From: Limonium bicolor
Lineage: Eukaryota > Streptophyta > Magnoliopsida > Caryophyllales > Plumbaginaceae
NCBI GenBank assembly: GCA_023374045.1
Contig: CM041779.1
Location: 270,850,062 to 270,914,061 of the forward strand
Direction: 5' to 3'
DNA: 64,000 bases
Below the pieces are notes generated by a model that did no database searches, was not told the origin of the DNA, and worked only from the letters and a program-made list of their open reading frames with translations. The position numbers and the translations under genes are program-made. The stretch's first letter is position 1. Each line of letters starts with the position of its first letter. Shown here piece after piece: positions 10,464-20,648 of this stretch.

Positions 10464-11534
10464 TGAAACTGACTGGTGCTCCAGATACGTCCTCGACCGG
10501 TCGTGGAAGTCTTCTTTATCCTATGCGAAGTATTTGATATTTCAGGGGATTACTTGATAAACTCAAACTGGAAACTCCTTTTCAATTGAGAATTTACACC
10601 CAGAAATTCACTCAATCTCCCTCGCCCTACCTACGGACTCAGGGACAGTTTAGGACTTTCTCCCAAAGTCCTCTACCCTCTCTTGACAACAGGCCTATGG
10701 TTCCCCAACCGTTCCCCGACTAATCAGTCTACCAAATACACACAGTATTGACTCCAGCTCACCAACTTCCTACTACTTACACACACACACTTAGTCTTAC
10801 GCACACTTGCTCTAGTTATCTCTCTTTTCTGTATTTGACCAAGTTGTCTTACATAAGACATTATACTTCGTATTTGTACAAGTAAGTTATGATGGATAAC
10901 AAACAACCTACAATCTCCTAGACTTACGGAGTCGTTTGCTTCTACATCCTTAGCAAAATAGCCACACTTGAATATAAGTTGATCTTCAACTTGATCTGAA
11001 GTAGTCAAGATACGTGTCACCTTGTAATTAGATACGTCAGAGGCAAGCACTCAGGTGGTCGGTCACCACTTGCACTCTCCACTTGCCTGATCTTGTCTAC
11101 TTCATAAATGCTCCATAAATGTTCTCTAAGTCTTCATTATGGCTACGTAATAAATGCTTCTTAATAGCCCTAACTTATCTTGTTATCTTGCACATTAATG
11201 AGCTATGCTTTTGTCGTGAGCTAGTTGCTTGTGTGGATGTATACGTCTGCACGAGTTTGTTGAACCACTTGATGTATTTTGTCCTTTTATTCCGTCTGAT
11301 GCATGAGAGATGTGGTTGTGTAGTGTTTGACCTTTTGTGTGTCCTAGAAGTTCTATCAGAGCTTCTCCAGACAGGTGCCCGACTGGTTGGGCACATGTCA
11401 TGAACAGAGAGCGCTTGCAACCTTGCGTGCTAAGCCATTCCTCAATCTGTTTATCTGAATTAAAAGCTCAACAAACATATTAGATAAACAACACAGGTTT
11501 GCTATCATCAAAACTAAAGGATCTTGACTTAACA
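10464..11534 (-). repeat. 5' LTR of the Sirevirus-like element
   Basis: Partner of 376-1,458, with the same TG/CA ends. It should carry the element's promoter; I did not find an unambiguous TATA box. The right edge abuts target duplication CCAGT at 11,535-11,539. Confidence 0.95.
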
Positions 11535-11539
11535 CCAGT

Positions 11540-12172
11540 TTTGACATTGAAAGCAGCGTTATAGAGTAGATTTTCACCGGTCTGGTTGTTGCTGCCACTA
11601 TCTTCTTCTTTGGAGTCATAATTCTCTAGAGCCGTAACAAATTGTTTCAGACTGGGATATGGAGCCTTGCTTCACAGACCTAAGCACTTTATATCTTAAA
11701 CCCCATCCTTGAGCTATTATCACCACTTTATCTTCGTCGGCAATAGGTTTCCTAATCGTGGCAAGATTATTGTTAACCGACTTCAATTCTTTCACCAATT
11801 GAGTACCCGCCCCAACACAGAGATCACAGCCGGTTCTTTAATTGGAATTCTTGATCTTCGGTGGACTGGCGCAACTCCTCTTTTAGCTCTTCCCAAATCT
11901 TGTTCGTCGTACTGCATCCAATAGTCAGTGCAATATAGTCCTCCGACAAGGTTGCAAGAATCCAGTTTCTAATCAAGGCATCGATTTCCTCCAATTTCTT
12001 TAAATCTAGATTATTAGTCTTGACGTTGTCCTTCTTAATCTTCTGGCTATGAGCTGAATCAGCCTTTATCATCTCGACTACTCCAACTGATTCGAAGAGG
12101 TTCAACATTTTTAGTGTGCCAACTCAGATAGTTTTTCTCTCCTTGAATTTTAATCGTAGAGATTCCAACCAT
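11540..12172 (-). pseudogene. N-terminal gag of the older Ale-like Copia element
   Basis: An ATG at 12,172 begins a frame with KNYLSW, typical of the Copia gag N-terminus. After a frameshift near 12,108 comes LFESVGVVEM, then SEDYIALTIGCSTTNKIWEEL and STEDQEFQLKNRL, a DUF4219/UBN2-like capsid pattern. Further shifts near 11,800 and 11,650 lead to SGSNNQTGENLLYNAAFN at the left end. The frame then continues after the Sirevirus insertion at 375-1, where the zinc knuckle lies. Gag forms the particle that packages element RNA. The piece is non-functional. Confidence 0.8.
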
Positions 12173-12259
12173 TTGGTGAAGGTTAGAGGAAAAGAGTTTT
12201 CAAGTCGTGATATCCACAGAGGTTCTTGAAAAAGAGGAATCTAATCTAGAGCAGGTGTT

Positions 12260-12420
12260 GCTTTGATACCATGTAGAAAAACAAAAACGGTGTGGAAGAA
12301 GAGAAGAACATAAGCGCAAGAATGAATTTCTGTATTATCTCAAAGTTAGCTCACAATAGGGTGTTGCAAAGTATATATATCACTACATACAGCTGGCACA
12401 TAAGTCAATACTAGAAAACA
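12260..12420 (-). repeat. Primer-binding site and 5' LTR remnant of the older Copia element
   Basis: At 12,260-12,271 the minus strand reads TGGTATCAAAGC, a one-mismatch match to the usual initiator-Met primer site. Directly outside it the LTR ends ...GTTTTTCTACA at 12,272. Within the LTR, TATATATACTT (about 12,370-12,382) is a TATA candidate, and AGATAATACAGAAATTCATT is a common Copia LTR 3' segment. The outer edge of the LTR is not clear; about 12,420 is a guess. No matching 3' LTR is in the window. Confidence 0.6.
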
Positions 12421-12489
12421 TATTACAAACTTAACCTTTCTCTTTACAGTTTGAAGAGTACAAGGTAGTTAAGACATTAAAAAAGCTAG

Positions 12490-13080
12490 TTTTCATGACT
12501 CACCTTGCTTTGCTTGGTTTCTCCTTGTTATTTTCGACCAAGGAGAGGAGTTTCAAGATCTAGATTTTTGAGTGAAAAAGGATGAAGAAAATGAGTCAAA
12601 CTAGTCCCATATTCGGATCTCAAAAGCAAGAGAAAGGACTTAATATTTTAAAGCACATTTCTTACCTTTGTTTGCTTGAACTTTAGCTAGCTTTTCTTCA
12701 TGGTTTCACTTCAGATTTTTACCCCAAAAGCTATAGATTTTCGGCCATAAAATTATTGGAATGAGTGGGTGATGTTCTTGTTGAAGAAAGAAGAAGATTT
12801 ATGAGGAAAAGAGCAAGGAAGTTAGAGATGAGGAAGCTGATTTCGGCCAAGGTGAGAGGAAGGGCTCTCGACAGCAGCATATGGAGTAAGGTGGGAAATG
12901 ATAGTTGGTGAGAGAGTGTGTAAGAGAGTTGTGAGCTGGGGTTCCCCATGTAGAAGACTTTTATGACATTAGGAAGTTTCTTCCTTAGTAGAATTGCTTT
13001 TTGCTTTTTATTTTCCCTCAAGAAAAACCGGCCACACATTGGATATTTTGGGGTATTTATTGTGATTTTATAACTTATAA
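12490..13080 (-). repeat. Probable LTR relic of Gypsy/LARD type
   Basis: On the minus strand this has the same plan as the leader part of the LARD LTRs further right. A GGCCGGTTTTT block (about 13,025) is followed by AAG-rich and then pyrimidine-rich DNA, a short ORF (12,731-13,039), and then AAAGGTAAG and CAAGGTGAG (about 12,500-12,665), which resemble splice donors. I find no ends, partner copy or target duplication. It could also be the flank of a host gene. Confidence 0.3.
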
Positions 13081-13490
13081 TATTACGGTGTCACATGTTG
13101 TGGATTTGGACTTGTTTCATGGGTTAGGTTGTAACTTGTGTAGGTACCTTGTTCTATGGTGTATTCCTTTGTGTTAAGGTGTATTCATTTGTATTTTGGG
13201 TGATTAGTATACTTTACTATTCATTGTGACTAGTTAAGTATGTTCTTTGATTCACTCATAATATTTGTGCTCTTAATTCATGTAATGATATATTACATGT
13301 TACACCAACTTTCTTAGTTAATTTCTCCTAATTACTCCCACTTTAGCCTAATATTTTATGTATGGTTTAATGACCTTTTTTTACTATAGGTATTTGTTTA
13401 TATAAATACATTTGGAGATTATGTAACTCCTTAATTATTTTTGGGCTCATTAGCCTTTATAATTTTCCACTTAATCCTTAATTATATTTT
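13081..13490. other. AT-rich intergenic sequence, nothing recognised
   Basis: No ORF, repeat end or RNA gene could be supported here. The right edge contains the target duplication TTATATTTT (13,482-13,490) of the neighbouring MITE. Confidence 0.5.
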
Positions 13491-14036
13491 GGGAAAATTA
13501 CATTCCCCACCCATGACGTTTGGCGAAATTACACACCCCACCCACGAGGTTTCAAAAATTACTTGGCTCACCCATGTGGTTTCCGCTATTTTACATCCAA
13601 CAACTTTTCTAATATTTGATCAACTTAAAAGATGGTTGAATATTATCCAAAATTGATGAAACTTTACATGGACCATTCTAAGGTATTATATTTTGATCTA
13701 GCGTGAAATCCAAAGTTTTTTAAGCTCATATGTTATCCGTGGGACCCAATGAAACATGTGATATGTGAACATACTTTCATTGGGTCCCACAGGTAATATA
13801 TGACCTTAAAAAACTTTGGACTTGGCATTGGACAAAAATATAACACCTTAGAATCGTCCAAGTAAAGTTTCATCAATTTTGGGTAACATTATTTTAAGTT
13901 GATCAAATATTAGAAAAGTTGCTGGATGTAAAATACCGCGAACCACATAGGTGGGCAAAGTAATTTTTGAAACCTCGTGGGTGGGGTGTGTAATTTCGCC
14001 AAACGTCATGGGGGGGGGGGGGGGGGTAATTTTCCC
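13491..14036. mobile_element. Foldback MULE-type MITE with 9-bp target duplication
   Basis: The 546-bp element is almost entirely an inverted repeat: arms 13,491-13,754 and 13,775-14,036 are separated by about 20 bases. Its ends are GGGAAAATTAC and GTAATTTTCCC. The flanks carry an exact 9-bp duplication, TTATATTTT, at 13,482-13,490 and 14,037-14,045. A 9-bp duplication with very long inverted arms is typical of non-autonomous Mutator-like (MULE) elements. The right arm holds a run of 17 G (14,010-14,026) where the left arm has a short C-rich stretch. There is no coding capacity. Confidence 0.92.
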
Positions 14037-14066
14037 TTATATTTTACAAACCTTAGGGGTATTTCA

Positions 14067-14470
14067 ATCTCGCTCGCCAGATTGAAGACGAGGCTGAAGC
14101 AGTTCATTCCGGGACCGGTAATATACTCGAACATATCTTTTTCTCTATGGAGAACAAGGAACACACATGCTATGCGCCTTTTCATTCTCTTCTTTGTGTA
14201 TGGCCATCTCTTCATTCTCTTCTTGTGAGTACGCCTATGCAGTGATAAATCACTGGAACTGCTGCATCTCGCTCACTAGATTGAAGAGTATGAGGCTAAA
14301 TTAGTTCATTCCGGAACCGGTAATATACTCGAACTCATATTTTTCTCTCTGAAGAACAAGGAACATACATGCTCTGCGTCGCTATTGATTCTCTTGTGTT
14401 TACACCTTTACAGAGATGCATCACTGAAACTGCTGCATCTCGCTCCCGAGAATGAAGATAAGGCAGCTAT
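14067..14470 (+). repeat. Imperfect tandem duplication, two and a bit units
   Basis: Units begin ATCTCGCTC at 14,067, 14,266 and 14,437. Each holds an AGATTGAAGA-type segment, then TTCATTCCGG, ACCGGTAATATACTCGAAC and GAACAAGGAACA. The spacing is 199 and then 171 bases; the third copy is only a start. One unit has an internal duplication of TCATTCTCTTCTT. Function unknown. Confidence 0.8.
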
Positions 14471-14773
14471 ATTTTTAAAAAATAAAAATACTCATGGCGG
14501 CGGTTGTTAGCTAAGAACCGATAATTAAAACTTTTTTTTTGAAGTATAATGATGTATATATAAATGATAATGAGGTACAAAATGGTTAGATACATAGGAG
14601 ACCTATATATCCGACAACTATAATGGGTCCACGTAGCTATGCGGAGGATGGATTTACCAAAACCTCCAAAGCATTAGACAAAAACAACAGAGGCTGACAG
14701 AAATTACAAGGCCAAGAAGCCCAAATACAAAACATTAGGAAATACAAAAAGACTCTAGCCATACAAGGAGCTC

Positions 14774-17700
14774 CTAGGAGCAGAGGACCCTATCGAGCCA
14801 ATTAAGGTCCGTGCTGGATGTATACATCCTCGTCCATATGATAGCTTTCATGGCCGCCTTGATATCGGGTATAATGAGAGCGGGGTCTTTGGCCTGGCTG
14901 GACATGGTACGCTTGCATCTTTCTATCCATAGGTGGTAGACAACATTAGCTACAGCCGCTCTTCTCACCAAATCCATAGGTCGACGTCTCTTACAATAGC
15001 GGTTGATCCAGGATGCGCAGCTGCGCAGGCTTCTTCGGTTTGTAGAGATCCCCAACCAGTCACATATGGTCCACCAAACCCTACTAGAGTACCTGCAATG
15101 GAAAAAAAGATGGTCGCTAGTCTCTTGAGCACGCTCACAGAGCCAGCACCTGTTAGCAAGACAAATGCCCCATAATTGGAGCTTATCACAGGTTTTAAGT
15201 CGACCCTTAAGAGTTATCCACAGGATGAATTTGGCTTTGGGGACGGACCAAGAGTTCCAGCAGATATTGAACCAGGGAAAGGGCCGGGAGGGGATAGTGA
15301 CATCGTTATAAAACAAGCTGACCCTAGGCCGGATAGGATAGGATTGAAAGAGAGAGTAGCCATCATTGAGCGACCCACATTGCTCGATTCACCAATCCCT
15401 GGCATGGAGAATGGATTTCCAGGTCCAAGGATCATTCCCTTTAGCCATGGCCGTCCATATGGTGAGATTAGACAGGAAGAGCTTATGTATCCATTGGATC
15501 CAGAGGCGCTCTGGGTCATGTCAATAGCGGAGATAGTCTTAAGCATGAAGCACATGTTCCATTTATGGATGTCCTTAAGCCCAAGGCCACCCTGTTTTTT
15601 GGTGATCGTAATGGTGCGCCAAGCCACAGGGGGGGTGGAGCTGCTGTCTGCCTCTCCTGACCAAAGGAAAGACCGAAAGCATTTGATGACCCTTTTAATG
15701 ACGAATTCCGGAATAGAGATACAAGAGGCCCAGAAGCCTACAATACCAAAGAGAGTACTTTGGATGAGCGAGAGCCGGCCCGCAAACGATAGGAACTTAC
15801 TGCCCCAAGATGTAATAGCTTTTCTGATGCTGTCAATTAGGGGGTTGAAATCGGCCGCTCTAGGCTTCCTAGCAGTAATGGGGATGCCGAGATAACGGAA
15901 AGGAAATGACCCTTGATTGAAACCCGTAAGCTGGATAAACGAATCAGCAAGCGCGGGGGTAACCCCTCCGAGGAATAAGCCGGATTTGGAGGGGTTCAGC
16001 ATAAGCCCAGAGGCACCAGAGAAAAGGGCGATTTTGTTAAGCATAAGGGTAATGGAACCATGATCACCTCTAGAAAATAGAAGGGCATCATCAGCGAAAA
16101 ATAGGTGGGAGATACGAAGCGATTTACATGATGGGTGGTAGTGGAAGCCAGGGGTGCAGTGAAGTTGGTCTAGCAGCCGGGAGAGCATATCCATAACAAG
16201 CGCGAAGAGATATGGAGAGAGGGGGTCCCCCTGACGAAGCCCCCGCTCCCCTTTGAAGGATGATGAGGGAGAGCCGTTGATGTTAATAGAGAAGGAGGTG
16301 GTGGTGACACATTGCATTATCCAGTTCCTAAATTTCGGGGGGAAGTTTAGGAAGGAGAGAGTGTCCTGGAGGAATGTCCAGTCAACAGTGTCAAATGCCT
16401 TCTTAATATCCATCTTCATAGTGCAGCGAGGGGAGATATGGGCTCTTTGATAGTTTTTCATCAGGCAAGAGCAAAGCTGAATATTGTCAGATATGAGGCG
16501 GCCTTTGATGAACGCCCCTTGACTAGCATTGACTATGAAGGGAAGAACATTCTTGATCCTCTCCGCTAGAATTTTACTAATGATTTTATAGATGGTGTTG
16601 CAGCATGAGATGGGTCTGTAATCCCCAGGGGTTGATGCATTGTCCGACTTTGGAATAAGCGTGATAATGGTGGCATTAATCTCTTTGAGAAGCCTTCCGC
16701 TGTGGAAGAAGCTTTTAATTGCATCACAAATGTCTTCACCAATCAGGGCCCATGCTGCTTTATAGAATTTGGTAGTGTACCCATCCGGACCCGGGGCTTT
16801 GTCATCACCAATGGTGAAGAGAGCTAATTTGATATCATTATTATCCACCGGTTGGATTAAGGGAGCCCAGGAGGAATGGTCCAGCAGCCTATGATTGTCC
16901 AAGTTGAGATCAGAAAGGGAGCTCGAGAGGGGAGCTCTAGAGCCCACAGATTGTTGGAAATGTTCAACCAAACAATTCTCTATGTCAGAAGGAGTATTAA
17001 GAACCTCCCTAACATCATTAGTAATGGAAGCTATGGAGTTTTTATTCCTTCTTGATTTAATGGCTCTATGATAGAAGGAAGTGTTAGAATCCGCATGCTT
17101 AAGCCAGCGGGTTTTCGAAAGCTGACGAAGGAATAGAAGCTCGTGGGAGTCCCTTGTAAGGAGCTTATGTCTCAAAGCTTTTTCTTGAGAAATCAGGGAC
17201 GGGTTCCAAGGGTCTAGATCCAAACTATTTTGAACATCAGAGAGCTCATTCCTTATGCTTTGGCCTTTGTCTCCTAATGAGCCAAACTCCTTTTTATGGA
17301 GCTTAGTGAGACCGGATCTAAGGTGACGGAGCCGCTGGGCGATATTGTGCATGCGACTCCCTCTAAGTGGGAGGTCCCACGCTTCACGAACTAGGGGGAG
17401 GAAGGAGGGGTCCGTGGTCCAAACATTGAGGAATTTAAAGTTTCTCCTATGAGGGACAGGAGCGGGGAGGGAAACTATCATAGGGCTATAATCCGAGACT
17501 AGAGAAGGAAGGAAGGTAGCAAAACTAGTGGGGAAGTTCAAGATCCACTCCTCATTAACTAGCACTCGGTCAATTTTCCCTAGGTTACGCCGGTGGTCGA
17601 ATTGATTATTCCACCAGGTGAAAAATCTACCATAAAAGCGGAGGTCCTGCAACTCAGCCCTGGAGACACAATCAGCAAAGTCACGGTAGTCTCTCGGATG

Positions 17701-18165
17701 AGGATTGCGATTACTGATACGATCTTGGGCGTAGAGGATATTGTTGAAATCCCCAGCAACAACCCACGGGCCCGTAATGGTTTGGGCGAGGTTGATGATA
17801 TCCTCCCATAAGAGGGCCCTGAGCCTAGGGTTGTTTCTCCCGTAGACAATTGAGATTGTAAAATCATGAGTGCCAAGAATAGAAGCCTTGCACGAAAGAA
17901 TTTGGTCGGAGGAATGAAATGGAGAGATGGAGATGATAGAAGGGTTGAAGAGAAACTAGATGCGCCCATTCGGATGCGCTCCATAGTTGTGGACCAAGTG
18001 CCAGGTGGGAAAGAACCGAGCTATAATAGGTTGGTGGTTATGGATAGAAACATGGGTTTCAAGGAGACCAAACGCACAAAGGTTGTTATTAACCACAAAC
18101 TTTTGGATTTCAAGGAGCTTGGGGTGTTCATTGCAGCCCCTTATATTCCAAACGGCCAGATTCAT
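14774..18165 (-). pseudogene. LINE ORF2: endonuclease, reverse transcriptase and zinc-binding domain
   Basis: It starts at ATG 18,165 with MNLAVWNIRG, the usual start of an AP-type endonuclease, and continues with GLLETH. A TAG at 17,956-17,958 interrupts. Then GPWVVAGDFNNIL and the end of the endonuclease (about 17,700-17,760) follow, with SDYSPM near 17,490. The reverse transcriptase shows PGPDGYTTKFYK, IPKSDN, YRPISCCNTIYKIISKILAERI, QGAFIKGRLISDNI, MKMDIKKAFDTVDW, GLRQGDPLSPYLFALVMDML and the catalytic FADD (about 16,090-16,105). A frameshift near 15,520 and a TGA near 15,393 precede the zf-RVT domain (WSVPKAKFILW ... CWLCERAQETSDHLFFHC, 14,950-15,240). The frame ends at 14,774. The protein would nick DNA and reverse-transcribe LINE RNA. 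No RNase H domain is seen. Confidence 0.93.
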
Positions 18166-20393
18166 AGAAGAGGAGAAAAGGAGGGGCCTAGGAGGGCATC
18201 ACCCTTATCAAAAATTGCAAAGGAGTTGGTGAGCTGGAGGGAGAGGTCCTCAGGGAGAAACTTCTGGGTCTTAGCAGGAGGGTTCTTTCCATTAGAGGGT
18301 ATCGCCTGCCACTGAGCTTCATCATTGGGTGGGAGCACAAGCTGAAGGGAGGGGGACATCATCAAAGCATTGCTAACAGAGGGGGAGGGGGGATTAGATC
18401 CCCCTGAGTGAACGGGATCAGGAGGATCAGGGTGGGCGGCGGGGGCCGGGACAAAGGCATTCTGAGCAGTCAGACTAAGGGAGGGAGGGCCAGAAGAGAG
18501 AACGAGAGAGTGCTGGGCTGTTAGCGACGAAGGAAGGGTGCCAGGAGGCTGGACAGAGGTAGCCTGGGGAGCCTCCATCTGTGCTAGGGCAGCGGGCTGG
18601 GCTAAGGAAGCCTGAGGGTTGGGCCTCAGAGTTTGGATGTGGGAGTGTATCGCGGAATGAGAGCTCACCCTAGGACGGGGTGATCCAGAGCGGGCAATGG
18701 TTGGACAGCGGGCATATGAGTGCCCTAGAATGCTACACGTAGAGCAGGAGATTGGTTCCCATTCGTAGACTACATGCTGAACTATGGAGCCACTGGGGGC
18801 GCGGATTTCGATCTCTCTAACAAGATCGAGATTGAAGTCCACTTCAACGAGGACACGAGCATAGGAAATCCTAGTTTTTGAGGCTGTAGATTGATCAGTA
18901 TGAAGGGGAGATCCTATTTTGGAGCAGATCTTTCTGAGGCTCGATTGGGACCAAAGGCTAGTATGGAGACCTGGAAGTTGAATCCAAACGGGGATATGAT
19001 TAAGGTCTTTCGGATTAAAGGAAAAGTCCGGGGACCACTTTTTAAGAACCAGAGGGGACGAGTACAAGAGCCAGGGACCCTTGTCTAGAACTTGTTGAAG
19101 ATCCTCCTCTTTGTCGAAACGGAAGAGGAACCAACCCTCATCATGAAGAAGAATTTGGGGGGTAGCAACAAAGCTCCAGGCTCTTTTCACAAATTCCTTT
19201 ACAATATTGAACCCAAACTTTTTGCCCCATATATGACCAACCAACGCATTCTTCCAGTAGTCGATTTCAGGCACTATGTCCTCCTCCCCAATAGAAACAT
19301 ATGGGCTATCATAGTCTATATCATCATTATTGTCTAGGCGCAGAGACATGCCAAAATTCGACTTTTGTTTTGCAAGAAGCATGTCAAGAAAAGAAGGGTT
19401 AGATTTCGTACCTGTCGAGTGAGGATCCTTCGCTTTGCTTAGGACGCTAGGCCGCACTGTCCTTTTTGCATATGCTACACGATTCCCAGAGGGAGCTTTA
19501 AATCCTGTCGCCTGTGGCATGGGGCCTGGAGCCTTAGAGAGGGGAGGAAATTCCCTATCCGCATCTACTACCACGCTGGGGTCCGGCCGATTGAGGTAGT
19601 CCTGCAAAGCCAAATCAGTAGGGGGGCCTGAAAGCTCGACGAAGAGATCCAAGCCTGGGGCCAGAGCACCCTCCTTCTGCTGGACAATTTGGGCACCCCC
19701 ATTTTTATGAATTATGATCTGAGCGTCCCTACCGGAGGAACCAGCCCCCACAATTGATTGGGTCGCACTGGAGTTCATCAAATCGGATTCATCAGTCCGT
19801 CCAAGATTACTAGCAGTTCCCCTATTTTTATCCAAATTCAGAGAAGTATCAATATCAACGGGGTCCCGCATTCCACCAAAGGGTTCATCTGTTGAATTCA
19901 ACCGCATCACCCCTTCCGACTGAGCCTCAGACGGCTCAACAAATTTTGGCTCCCGATCCCCCATCAACGTAGGCGAGGTTGCAAAATAACCTGTCTCTTC
20001 CACCGAGTCGGTAACAAGGCCTCCAGCAGCTAGCAAGTCTGGCGCCTGAGTATGGGTCCCGCGCGCAGGACTTGGCTCCACCACCGGGACTATGCGCTCC
20101 TCTATATTGGAACAGGAGGCAGTCCTCACCTCCGACGACTGCAAAGAAGCCTCAGGGGCCCTCACCTCCGACGACTGCAAAGGAGCCTCAGGGGATGTCA
20201 CAGCACCAGTGACCTCGCGCGCCATTGCACTGGAACAGAGGGAGGCAGCTTCAGCAGGCTCGAGGACGGGGAGGGCAGAAATAGCACCAACACCGCCTGG
20301 ACCAGAGTGGGGCGGCGCAGGCGAACTCGACGGCACAGGAACAGGGAGGGGGGCCGCAGGGCGGGCACGGGTGTTAGGTCTCCTACGGGACAT
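18162..20393 (-). CDS. LINE ORF1: DUF4283 and zinc-knuckle RNA-binding protein
   Basis: This is an open frame of 743 codons. I chose ATG 20,393 (MSRRRPNTRARP) because the frame upstream opens only with a GTG. Residues 1 to about 300 are Pro/Ser/Ala-rich and look disordered. They contain an exact-length 36-base duplication (20,125-20,160 and 20,161-20,196), giving two PEA(P/S)LQSSEVR copies. Residues about 380-530 form a DUF4283 domain (WGKKFGFNIVKEFVKRAWSF, GWFLFRFDKEEDLQQVL, GPWLLYSSPLVLKKWSP, IPVWIQLPGL). A knuckle CSTCSILGHSYARC of the zf-CCHC_4 type follows at about 550-563. ORF1 proteins of plant L1 elements bind LINE RNA in the particle. The stop TGA overlaps the ORF2 start as ATGA (18,162-18,165), suggesting reinitiation. 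It is intact although ORF2 is not. Confidence 0.92.
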   Translation of the reverse strand: MSRRRPNTRARPAAPLPVPVPSSSPAPPHSGPGGVGAISALPVLEPAEAASLCSSAMAREVTGAVTSPEAPLQSSEVRAPEASLQSSEVRTASCSNIEERIVPVVEPSPARGTHTQAPDLLAAGGLVTDSVEETGYFATSPTLMGDREPKFVEPSEAQSEGVMRLNSTDEPFGGMRDPVDIDTSLNLDKNRGTASNLGRTDESDLMNSSATQSIVGAGSSGRDAQIIIHKNGGAQIVQQKEGALAPGLDLFVELSGPPTDLALQDYLNRPDPSVVVDADREFPPLSKAPGPMPQATGFKAPSGNRVAYAKRTVRPSVLSKAKDPHSTGTKSNPSFLDMLLAKQKSNFGMSLRLDNNDDIDYDSPYVSIGEEDIVPEIDYWKNALVGHIWGKKFGFNIVKEFVKRAWSFVATPQILLHDEGWFLFRFDKEEDLQQVLDKGPWLLYSSPLVLKKWSPDFSFNPKDLNHIPVWIQLPGLHTSLWSQSSLRKICSKIGSPLHTDQSTASKTRISYARVLVEVDFNLDLVREIEIRAPSGSIVQHVVYEWEPISCSTCSILGHSYARCPTIARSGSPRPRVSSHSAIHSHIQTLRPNPQASLAQPAALAQMEAPQATSVQPPGTLPSSLTAQHSLVLSSGPPSLSLTAQNAFVPAPAAHPDPPDPVHSGGSNPPSPSVSNALMMSPSLQLVLPPNDEAQWQAIPSNGKNPPAKTQKFLPEDLSLQLTNSFAIFDKGDALLGPSFSPLL

Positions 20394-20648
20394 CTGAACC
20401 GAAGAAGGGGAGGGACGGGAGGGAGGATAGCACACCGACGACGGGGCCTAGCCACGGCCTGGCGGCGCGGCGGGGCCTTCGACGGCGGCTCAGGCGAGGA
20501 GGTGGTGTAGTAGATCCAGAGGAGAAATCTGAGAAAGGGGCGAGGAGGAGGAGGCGGAAAGCACGGCGAATCGCTGAGAAAAGAGAGCGCGTGAGGCGCG
20601 TAAATTTTCTATCGGGCAGATCCTCGTATAATAATAATTAAAACTTTT

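Larger units (their letters stand above)
376..11534 (-). mobile_element. Full-length Sirevirus-like Ty1/Copia retrotransposon, degenerate
   Basis: Two direct repeats of about 1.08 kb (376-1,458 and 10,464-11,534) bound the element. It is flanked by a perfect 5-bp target duplication CCAGT at 371-375 and 11,535-11,539. On the minus strand the order is 5' LTR, primer-binding site, gag with coiled coil, protease, integrase, reverse transcriptase, RNase H, env-like frame, several polypurine tracts and 3' LTR. That is the Copia order plus the Sirevirus (SIRE/Maximus) extras: a long coiled-coil gag, an extra frame after pol and multiplied polypurine tracts. The internal region is about 9.0 kb, large for Copia because of about 4 kb after pol. 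Every protein frame carries stops or frameshifts, so it is not autonomous now. It sits in the gag gene of an older Copia element of the same orientation. Confidence 0.93.
14536..20633 (-). mobile_element. Full-length L1-type LINE (LINE 1)
   Basis: The element is bounded by a 15-bp target duplication, ATAATTAAAACTTTT, at 14,521-14,535 and 20,634-20,648. On the minus strand it has a 5' leader of about 240 bases, an intact ORF1, an ORF2 overlapping ORF1 by four bases, and a 3' UTR of about 240 bases ending in a short A-run (T-run at 14,532-14,540 on the plus strand). This is the plan of plant L1-clade LINEs, which copy RNA into DNA at a nicked target. ORF2 is broken, so it is not autonomous now. 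GC content is visibly higher than in the flanks, especially at the 5' end. Confidence 0.95.

Noticed and set aside
15176..15895. 239-codon plus-strand ORF opposite LINE ORF2
   Set aside because: It mirrors the frameshifted reverse transcriptase region and has no family features of its own.
20052..20510. Plus-strand ORFs opposite LINE ORF1 (152 and 101 codons)
   Set aside because: Antisense to a GC-rich, Pro/Ala-rich coding region, which creates long open antisense frames by composition.
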